Part shown: positions 1-6,300 of the stretch, in pieces | How the letters are laid out: the number at the start of each line of letters is the position of its first letter | How positions within the stretch are numbered: position 1 is the stretch's first letter | Source: an uncultured Clostridia bacterium | GTDB lineage: Bacteria; Bacillota; Clostridia; TANB77; CAG-508 | Length of the DNA stretch: 6,619 nucleotides | NCBI GenBank assembly: GCA_948528155.1 | Contig: CAOSZT010000122.1 | Location: forward strand, 1-6,619 | Direction of reading: 5' to 3' | Notes under the pieces: generated by a model | Databases searched by the model: none | The model's input: the letters and a program-made list of their open reading frames with translations, nothing else | Told to the model about the DNA's origin: nothing | Made by a program: the position numbers and the translations under genes

Positions 1-614
1 GTTGTATTTATAAAATATATTACAAATGAATATATAAATAATACTATCAATAAATTCAAATATAATGACATTATACTAGACCCTGTTAGATATCCAATTA
101 AATCTTCTTTTTTAAATTCTGCAATTCCCATTTGTCCAAATAATTCACTATAATTATAATTAGTAGTTCCTTGTATTCCTATTTCTTTAAGAATTAATTT
201 ATCTTTTAGTATTATTATTCCACTTTCTTCCTCTTTTACATCATTCAAATATTGATTTATTTTTTCTGTTTCTTCTGTATTTGTATCAATAATTACTTTT
301 CCAAATTTTGTATTATTATCAACTATTGGCTCTTGTGTATCTATTGTTAAAGTTTCATTACTATATGATAATTCTGGTACTTTTTCATTTATATATTGTG
401 TAATATTTTTTACATCTAAACTTGTCCTAAATAATGTAACAGCTGAAGACATAAATGATAATATAGATACTAAAATAATTAAATATTTTATGGCTCTTAC
501 AAAACCTTCTGCCGATAATTCAGAGTATTTTTCTATTTTATAAATCGAATACCATATTTTTTTGAAAAATCCCTTTTTTATTTTTTGGTCTTTATTTTGT
601 GGATTTTCTTCCAA
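1..614 (-). CDS. DUF1189 family membrane protein, 3' end cut by window edge
   Basis: An uninterrupted minus-strand frame gives 204 residues and runs off the left edge, so the C-terminus is missing. The start is TTG at 612-614, directly abutting the alr stop in the same frame, so no upstream start is possible. A Shine-Dalgarno site AAGGGAG (624-630) lies inside the end of alr with a 9-nt spacer. Visible layout: a charged cytoplasmic N-terminus (1-40, containing FFKKIWYSIYKIEKY), a membrane helix (about 41-62), an extracytoplasmic region (about 63-180) with the stretches KVIIDTNTEE (106-115) and SGIIILKDK (131-139), then a second helix (about 182-203). This order and these stretches match what I know of DUF1189 (PF06691), a poorly understood family of Firmicute multi-pass membrane proteins; I expect one or two more helices beyond the edge. 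Function is unknown. The abutting position suggests translational coupling to alr. Family call is fairly secure; biochemical role is not. Confidence 0.82.
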   Translation of the reverse strand, partial: MEENPQNKDQKIKKGFFKKIWYSIYKIEKYSELSAEGFVRAIKYLIILVSILSFMSSAVTLFRTSLDVKNITQYINEKVPELSYSNETLTIDTQEPIVDNNTKFGKVIIDTNTEETEKINQYLNDVKEEESGIIILKDKLILKEIGIQGTTNYNYSELFGQMGIAEFKKEDLIGYLTGSSIMSLYLNLLIVLFIYSFVIYFINT

Positions 615-1715
615 TTACTTCCACTCCCTTCTAATACTACTATCAACATATTTTATATTTGTATCAAAAACAACTTCATCATCTATTCTTATATCTTTTC
701 CAGTTATATCAACAGTAATATGGTATGTTCCAATTCTTCCCAATATTGGACATCTTTGCCTATTTATTTTAACAAATAATTGTTGCTTTTTCAATAGTTC
801 TTTAATATCATTTGCAATATATCTAATTTTATCAATAAATCTTAACATATCTTTTCCAACATTTACATTTACACCATCTGAATATCCACATGGTATTATT
901 GCAACTTTTGTTTCTTTTTTTGTTTTATATATATTTGAATAACCTATATTAAATCCTTTTGGAAGTGTTTTAATTTCTGCCACATTTGATTTTAAATATC
1001 CAATTTTTCTTAAACCCATTGAATTTTCAAATGAAACTCTTCCATTAAATGCTGATCCGATTCTTACAGCATTTAAGTGCATATTAGGAAATTTTATAAA
1101 TGCTGATGTATTACAAACATGCAACATTCCTGTTTCAATTTCATTCATTTTTAAAACTTCTACACAATTTATAAATCTCTCAAATTGCAATATTGTATAT
1201 TTATCATCATAATATGCGTTTGAAAAATGTGTAAAAGTACCTTCTATTTTTATATTTTTTAGTGGTTTTAGTACTTGTATCATTTGTTCTCTATTATTAT
1301 ATACAAATCCATATCTTCCAAATCCTGTATCTATTTTTATATGTGCTTTTACTTTTTGTTTTAATTCTTGTCCTATTTTATTTGCAATTTCTGCTGATTC
1401 TTTTGAGCCTATTGTTATTATTATATTATTTTCAATTAAAGTTCTAATATCTTCTTCTATACATGTTGATGATAACATTAAAAGCTTTTCTTTTATTCCT
1501 GATTTTCTTAATTTTAAAGCTTCTTCCATTGTTGATACCGCAAAATAATCTATACCATTATCAATTAAAAAATTTGTATATTCTACTATTCCTAGACCAT
1601 ATCCATTTGATTTAACAACTGCTATTAATTTTATTTTATCATCTTTAATTATATATTCTTTTATTTTTTCTATGTTATATCTTAGGTCTTCTTTATTTAT
1701 TACTACTGAATTCAA
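615..1715 (-). CDS. alr: Alanine racemase, divergent (PLP-dependent)
   Basis: This 366-residue protein is a fold-type III PLP enzyme expected to interconvert L- and D-alanine in the cytoplasm, supplying D-Ala for peptidoglycan. The PLP lysine is K35 in AVVKSNGYG (canonical AVVKANAYG). Other family landmarks are KIDTGFGRYG (127-136), HVCNTSAF (199-206), RIGSAFNG (218-225), the presumed catalytic tyrosine Y259 in NIGYS, and the phosphate-binding loop GYSDG (277-281). Two oddities: the usual GR[IV]CMD motif reads GRIGTYH (326-332), and the segment between GYSDG and that motif is about 20 residues longer than in well-known Alr enzymes. The start is TTG at 1713-1715 with AGGAAG (1720-1725) just upstream; the nearby ATG at 1735-1737 is out of frame. 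It is the first gene of an operon with the DUF1189 gene. Racemase family is secure; alanine as sole substrate is inferred, and another amino-acid racemase is possible. Confidence 0.88.
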   Translation of the reverse strand: MNSVVINKEDLRYNIEKIKEYIIKDDKIKLIAVVKSNGYGLGIVEYTNFLIDNGIDYFAVSTMEEALKLRKSGIKEKLLMLSSTCIEEDIRTLIENNIIITIGSKESAEIANKIGQELKQKVKAHIKIDTGFGRYGFVYNNREQMIQVLKPLKNIKIEGTFTHFSNAYYDDKYTILQFERFINCVEVLKMNEIETGMLHVCNTSAFIKFPNMHLNAVRIGSAFNGRVSFENSMGLRKIGYLKSNVAEIKTLPKGFNIGYSNIYKTKKETKVAIIPCGYSDGVNVNVGKDMLRFIDKIRYIANDIKELLKKQQLFVKINRQRCPILGRIGTYHITVDITGKDIRIDDEVVFDTNIKYVDSSIRREWK

Positions 1716-1751
1716 TTTTCTTCCTTTCTTTGTCCATTAAGGACTATTCAC

Positions 1752-1778
1752 ATTATATAAGTAATTAAAAACTGTCAA
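1752..1778 (-). promoter_or_regulatory. Candidate sigma-A promoter for alr-DUF1189 operon
   Basis: On the minus strand a perfect -35 TTGACA (1773-1778) and a perfect -10 TATAAT (1752-1757) are separated by 15 bp, which is shorter than the usual 17. Transcription would begin near 1745 and give a leader of about 30 bases before the TTG start. The leader contains a small GTCC/GGAC inverted repeat. It lies back to back with the plus-strand promoter at 1795-1823, with only 16 bp between the two -35 boxes. Confidence 0.6.
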
Positions 1779-1794
1779 AATTTTGAGTTAGTAC

Positions 1795-1823
1795 TTGCCT
1801 TTTTATGTAAATAATGTTATAAT
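1795..1823 (+). promoter_or_regulatory. Strong extended -10 promoter of the small RNA unit
   Basis: The -35 box TTGCCT (1795-1800) is followed after exactly 17 bp by the perfect -10 TATAAT (1818-1823). The -10 is preceded by TGT (1815-1817), which makes it an extended -10. The predicted start of transcription is near 1830. This is the best promoter in the window and it drives only the short unit that ends at the terminator near 2052. Confidence 0.75.
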
Positions 1824-1853
1824 ATCTACATAAAAATTATATAAGGAGGCAAT

Positions 1854-2012
1854 ATGAATAGACATTGTAAACGTAAAAAGCTATCCAATAATTTGTTACC
1901 TATCCTTTATCCTTCTAACAAACGGATAAAAGATAACAAAGTCCAATTCCAATATGGAATAAATACAAGCCCAAAAGGTTTTGTAAAAACAAGTTTACGT
2001 CTGGACATTTAA
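1854..2012 (+). CDS. Possible small basic protein, 52 aa, overlapping the RNA candidate
   Basis: An ATG at 1854 preceded by a consensus AAGGAGG (1843-1849, 4-nt spacer) opens a 52-codon frame ending in TAA at 2010-2012. The product begins MNRHCKRKKL and ends TSLRLDI. It is strongly basic, has one cysteine (residue 5), and shows no signal peptide, membrane helix or domain that I recognise. The promoter and terminator fit a monocistronic small gene. Against coding: the frame is crossed by several inverted repeats, three of four arginines use CGT or CGG whereas the arginine codons I checked in alr are AGA or AGG, and the GGAGG of the ribosome site can pair with CCTCT at 2013-2017. It could be translated, part of a dual-function RNA, or a chance frame. 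I favour the RNA reading, without certainty. Confidence 0.35.
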   Translation: MNRHCKRKKLSNNLLPILYPSNKRIKDNKVQFQYGINTSPKGFVKTSLRLDI

Positions 2013-2017
2013 CCTCT

Positions 2018-2052
2018 AATAGCTCTGGCTTTTATAGCAGAGCTATTTTTTT
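2018..2052 (+). terminator. Intrinsic terminator of the small RNA unit
   Basis: A 10-bp perfect stem AATAGCTCTG/CAGAGCTATT (2018-2027 with 2038-2047) with a 10-nt loop runs into seven consecutive T (2046-2052). The T-tract exists only on the plus-strand side, so it terminates plus-strand transcription. It overlaps the stop codon of the convergent FemX-like gene (2051-2053). Confidence 0.88.
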
Positions 2053-3115
2053 ATTTTTTGCCAACTTTTCTTTTTATTTGTCTTATTGTTCTAAATGCTT
2101 TTTCTGAAAATTTGTACAATTTATATTTCATTGGTTTAAATGGTATATATATTTCTCCAATAAATTCTGTAAATTTTGCCCCAAAACCTTTTTTAAATCT
2201 ATATAATCCATATTGTGGATGATTTTCGTCTACTACTCCTGATACTCCTCTAAAGTCATACACTTCATCTTTTCTTGCTATTGCCATTTTTATCATTTCC
2301 CATTGTAGTAAATAATTTGGCATTAAGTTTCTGTGTTGATTACTACTTGCTCCATATAAATACCAAGTTTTGTTCCCATAAAAAATTGGTATTACTCCTG
2401 AAATTGGTTTTCCTTCATAATATGCCATTAATAGTTTCATATGTCCTTGTGATACCATATTGTCATACATTTTTTCGAAGTATTGTAATGGTCTTGTTAT
2501 AAAACCATCTCTATTTCCTGTTTCTACCATTATTTTGTGAAAATCTTTTAAATCTTCTCTTGTTCCTTCTTTTATTTCTACTCCTTTTTTTCCAGCCAGT
2601 CTTATGTTATATCTCCATTTTTGATGAAATCCTGCCATTATTTCTTCTTCTGTTTTATCTTTTATATCTAATCTAAATACAAATCTTGGTTGTATTTCAT
2701 CTTTGAAATCTTTTGCATCATCTTTTATTTTATATCCTAGATTTGTTACTATATCTCTAAATGCTTGATCTTCTTTTTCTATATCTGGTTCTATTCTTAA
2801 AACTATTGCTTTATATTTTTTAGCTAACTCTTTTGCTCCTTCTGTTAGTTGTTTCATTACTGTTATATCATGTATATCACATACTGGTCCTCTTGATGAA
2901 TACATTATATTACCAAATATTGGCATTTTTCTTATTAGTACACATAATGATCCTATTATATTATTCTCTTCATCTTCTGCCAGTATCACTTCTGGTGTCC
3001 AGTTTGGCTTTTTTATTTCTGCCCATTCTAATGATTGCTGAAAATTACATCTTTCATGTTTTTCTAAAAATTTTTTGTATTCTTTTTTCGAGTCTTCATC
3101 TGTTACAAATCTCAT
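2051..3115 (-). CDS. FemAB/FemX-family peptidoglycan bridge aminoacyltransferase
   Basis: This 354-residue cytoplasmic enzyme belongs to the Fem family, which moves an amino acid from aminoacyl-tRNA onto the stem peptide of a peptidoglycan precursor to build interpeptide bridges. Landmarks are FQQSLEWAEIKK (25-36), KWRYNIRLA (167-175), YLYGASS (252-258), the segment from R262 to W272 typical of the second acetyltransferase-like domain, YDFRGV (286-291) and YRFKKGFGAKFTEFIGE (305-321). Length and the absence of a long helical-hairpin insertion resemble the compact FemX/MurM type rather than staphylococcal FemA or FemB. The tail is basic (RQIKRKVGKK), perhaps for membrane contact. The ATG at 3113-3115 has GGAGG at 3126-3130. 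A candidate promoter lies at 3156-3184, making it monocistronic. No minus-strand terminator with a T-run follows it; the hairpin there belongs to the convergent RNA. The acceptor position and the amino acid transferred cannot be told from sequence. Confidence 0.92.
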   Translation of the reverse strand: MRFVTDEDSKKEYKKFLEKHERCNFQQSLEWAEIKKPNWTPEVILAEDEENNIIGSLCVLIRKMPIFGNIMYSSRGPVCDIHDITVMKQLTEGAKELAKKYKAIVLRIEPDIEKEDQAFRDIVTNLGYKIKDDAKDFKDEIQPRFVFRLDIKDKTEEEIMAGFHQKWRYNIRLAGKKGVEIKEGTREDLKDFHKIMVETGNRDGFITRPLQYFEKMYDNMVSQGHMKLLMAYYEGKPISGVIPIFYGNKTWYLYGASSNQHRNLMPNYLLQWEMIKMAIARKDEVYDFRGVSGVVDENHPQYGLYRFKKGFGAKFTEFIGEIYIPFKPMKYKLYKFSEKAFRTIRQIKRKVGKK

Positions 3116-3155
3116 TTTTGTTTTTCCTCCTAATTATTATTTACGATTTATTCGT

Positions 3156-3184
3156 ATTTTACACCAAGTTGAGTATTTTTACAA
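3156..3184 (-). promoter_or_regulatory. Candidate promoter for the FemX-like gene
   Basis: On the minus strand TTGTAA (3179-3184, four of six matches to TTGACA) and TAAAAT (3156-3161, five of six matches to TATAAT) are spaced by exactly 17 bp. Transcription would begin near 3149, about 34 bases before the ATG. It sits between the terminator of the upstream peptidase gene and the FemX-like gene, so independent transcription is plausible. I saw nothing clear in the remaining intergenic bases 3185-3267. Confidence 0.5.
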
Positions 3185-3267
3185 GTAATTTTATAAAAAA
3201 CATCAGGTAAAAGTTTCTAAAATATACTGGCGTTTTGTTACTCTAATAAAACAAGCACAGAAAGGGT

Positions 3268-3316
3268 AAAAAAACAACACTATTGAAAAAAATTATTTAA
3301 CTTTTTACAATAGTGT
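3268..3316 (-). terminator. Intrinsic terminator of the surface peptidase gene
   Basis: A 9-bp perfect inverted repeat, ACACTATTG (3277-3285) and CAATAGTGT (3308-3316), can be extended by an A/T-rich inner stem after one mismatch. On the minus strand it is followed by TGTTTTTTT (seven T opposite 3268-3274). It starts about 60 bases after the stop codon of the large gene at 3375. A shorter T-run on the plus side (3318-3322) may give some bidirectional activity, but no plus-strand gene ends here. Confidence 0.8.
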
Positions 3317-3374
3317 ATTTTTGTTACTTTACATTTTCATTACTACATTATAGTATTAATTTAGTATTATATAA

Positions 3375-6300
3375 TTACTTTATACCTTTCATTTGTCTAA
3401 GTTTTATGTAGAAAATTACTACTATAAATATAGATATTACAATTATTACTTTTATAAAATTTTTTATTCCTGTTTGTGGAATTTTGTTTGTTGCTATAGT
3501 TTTATCTTCTGTTTTATTTACATTATTTTTGTTATTATTTATTTGATTTAGTACTTCTGTTAATGTTCCTACTTTCTTTCCATCTAAATAAAACTCTGGC
3601 TCTTTTTCCATTTGAACTTCTACATTAGTTATTTTCTCTGACTTTTTTTCATTAATTTCAGCTACTTCTTTTATATATAAATATAACTTGTCTGTACCTA
3701 ATAATTCTTTATAATTTGTAATTTTATCACTATTTATATCTATTTTTAGTGAATATGTTCCATCATTTTCTTTTATAGGCTCTATTTTTATCCATTCATC
3801 ATTTACCATTTTATCTTCTTGTTTACTAGAAAGATAATAATAATATGTATAAGTGTCTTCTTCATCTCCTATTTTTATATTATCTACTTTAATGTTTGCA
3901 TTTATTTTAATTTTATTTACATCTTGTGTTGAAAAATAAAATTTAATATTACTACTATTTGCTTTTATATTTGTAAAATCAGAATTTACTGGTTCTTTTG
4001 TTTTATCCTCTTCTTTTGGTGGTTGTACTTCTTTTTTATTAACTGTTATATTTTGTGTTACTGTTTTTGTAATATTTCCCTCTTGATAACTTATTGTTAC
4101 TTTTGTTTTTCCTTCTGATAAATTGCTTCCATCTGTTATATTATAATTGATTATTTTTTTTGTTGAATTATCACTATATTTTGCTGTTACTTCCATTCCT
4201 GTTCTGTCAAAATTATCTCCTTCTGTATATACTGTTTTTGTTGGTGCTTTAGTTACTTCTATACTACTTAATATTACTTCTGGTTTTTCTGTTTCTTCTG
4301 GTGGTAGTACTTCTTTTTTGTTAACTGTTATATTTTGTATTGTTGTTTTTGTAACATTTCCCTCTTGATAACTTATTGTTACACTTGTTTTTCCTTCTGA
4401 TAAATTATTTCCATCTGTTATATTATAATTGATTATTTTTTTTGTTGAATTATCACTATATTTTGCTGTTACTTCCATTCCTGTTCTGTCAAAATTATCT
4501 CCTTCTGTATATACTGTTTTTGTTGGTGCCTTAGTTACTTCTATACTACTTAATACTACTTTTGGTATATCTGGCTCTTCTGGTTTTTCTGTTTCTTCTG
4601 GTGGTTGTACTTCTTTTTTATTAACTGTTATATTTTGTGTTGTTGTTTTTATTATTGTTCCTTCTTGATATCTTATTATTACATTTGTTTGACCTTCTGT
4701 TAAATTATTTGCATTTTGTACACCATATGTTGTTACCTCTTTAGATGAACCATCACTATATGTTGCTGTTATTTTCATACCAGTTCTATCAAAATTTTCT
4801 CCTTCTGTATATACTGTTTTTGTTGGTGCTTGACTTACTGTTATTCCAGTTAGTGTGGCTATTGTATCTTCGTTTCCTATTGTAAATGCTTTTATACATA
4901 AATTTCCTTTAAAAGTTTGATGATATTCTACTAAATCTTTCCAGTCATTTGCCTGTGCCTGTGATTCTGTTGCTACAAAGCTTTCGCCTTTATTATTTTC
5001 TGCATATTGATATTCATCATCTGTATTATTTTCTAAAGATATTTTAACTGTATGTTCATTTAATATTTTTACTGCTATTGTAAAAGAATCTCCTGTAAGT
5101 TCAATATCCTCTGCAAACTCTAGTGTATGATATCCTGGTTCAACAATTTGTGTTTCACCTGCTTTAAGTTTAACTTCTTGTAAATCTGATTTATTACTTC
5201 CATTTGGATTTATATATACTTTACATTCATATCCAGTTTCAGTATAAAAACTAATTTTATTAACATATTCTTTTACATTTGAATTTCTAGAAAATGTATT
5301 AGCAAGATAAACATCTTCACCTGAATTTTCAAAAAATAAACTTTGATTAGGTCCTAATATATCATTTTGATATAAATTTTTATAATTTTTTGTATTTTCT
5401 GCTTTTGTAATTCCACATAAACCATGTAATACATTACAATCATCATATGATACATACCAAAAACCTTCATCTCCTATTTCAATATCAAATTCATTTTCTT
5501 TTCTTACTACATTATTCTCGCCATACCAATTTTTTAATATTTCCTCCATTTTATCAAAATTATTTAATATAAATTCATCTGGAATTTGTTTATAATTTGC
5601 CCAACCATTATTTTGACATTGTGTTGTATTTTCATCATAGTAAATGTCTTTCAGTTGTGTAAGCCCTAATGGCATATTTGTACCATAAGAATTCTTAATT
5701 ATCCACGCACCATTATTTTTAGGTCTATGTCCTTCATTAAAATTGTTTTTATCATAATTATCGTCCCATCCTATAATTAGTACTGCATGATCTTGAAAGT
5801 GAGCATTACCTTCAGGATCATTCTTAGGACAATACATAGCACCTGTTGAATTATTATAACATTTTTTACTAGATAATGCTGATCCATGTATACTTGTCCA
5901 AATTCCTCCATAATTTGTTATATGTTGTTTTATTTTATTTTTAAGTTCTTGTTCTGTTTCATCATCATAAGGAGATTCAAATTTTATATAATCTTCTACA
6001 GTTGTTATTACTTCTTTGTTTTGTATTTCTGAAATATTTATGTCATCTTGATTATCTTCAAATGGCATACTGTTTTCTAATATTGCCCCTGTACCATTTG
6101 TTAAATAATTAAGAGCGTACTCTTTCCTGCCTCCATACATATCCCTTCTGTAATAACCATATGGATTAATTTCATCATTAAAAAATGCATTAGCAGATGT
6201 CATATAATCCATATGTCTTTCAGAGTAATCATAAATTATCTCTCCTTTAGAATTCATTTTATCTTGTAATGCTAAATGAGTTTCTAACATACCTATTCCT

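Larger units (their letters stand above)
1830..2052 (+). ncRNA. Candidate structured non-coding RNA, about 220 nt, family not identified
   Basis: A complete transcription unit: promoter (1795-1823), about 190 bases of body and an intrinsic terminator (2018-2052). By eye the body holds many mutually placed inverted repeats. Hairpin A pairs 1906-1912 with 1924-1930 (7 bp), extended by TC/GA and by TTTGTTA/TAACAAA (1892-1898 with 1934-1940). Hairpin B is ATTCC/GGAAT (1946-1950 with 1956-1960). Hairpin C pairs 1964-1971 with 1977-1985 with one bulge. Long-range pairings are ACGTAAA/TTTACGT (1871-1877 with 1994-2000), GTCCA/TGGAC (1941-1945 with 2002-2006, crossing the previous one as a pseudoknot) and a closing GGAGG/CCTCT (1845-1849 with 2013-2017). 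The segment is somewhat richer in G+C (about 30%) than a sampled stretch of alr (about 23%), as structured RNAs in AT-rich genomes often are. No family is assigned from sequence alone. The raiA-type RNA class of Clostridia is one to test. The alternative reading is the 52-residue ORF inside it. Confidence 0.6.

Noticed and set aside
562..942. Long open plus-strand frame opposite the end of alr, and similar plus-strand frames at 1262-1447, 2275-2502 and 2833-3210
   Set aside because: They lie antisense to well-recognised genes, encode Leu/Phe/Ile/Ser-rich low-complexity products typical of reverse complements of AT-rich coding DNA, and have no matching ribosome sites or domains.
1735..1737. 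ATG as the start codon of alr
   Set aside because: It is out of frame with the racemase; the TTG at 1713-1715 has a ribosome site and gives the normal N-terminus.
2018..2047. Bidirectional terminator also serving the FemX-like gene
   Set aside because: On the minus strand the hairpin is followed by TAGAGGTT-type sequence with no T-run, so intrinsic termination in that direction is not supported.
3190..3267. A second promoter or small gene in the intergenic stretch before the FemX-like gene
   Set aside because: Only weak boxes (TTATTA and TATATT on the minus strand) and no ORF with a ribosome site were found; the promoter at 3156-3184 is better.
4147..4668. Two nearly identical plus-strand open frames (4147-4368 and 4429-4668)
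   Set aside because: They are the antisense of the duplicated Ig-like repeats 2 and 3; their similarity comes from the repeat, not from a gene pair.
4029..4853. CRISPR-like or mobile-element repeat array
   Set aside because: The repeats are 243 bp in frame inside one coding region and encode a protein domain, with no spacers, terminal inverted repeats or transposase.
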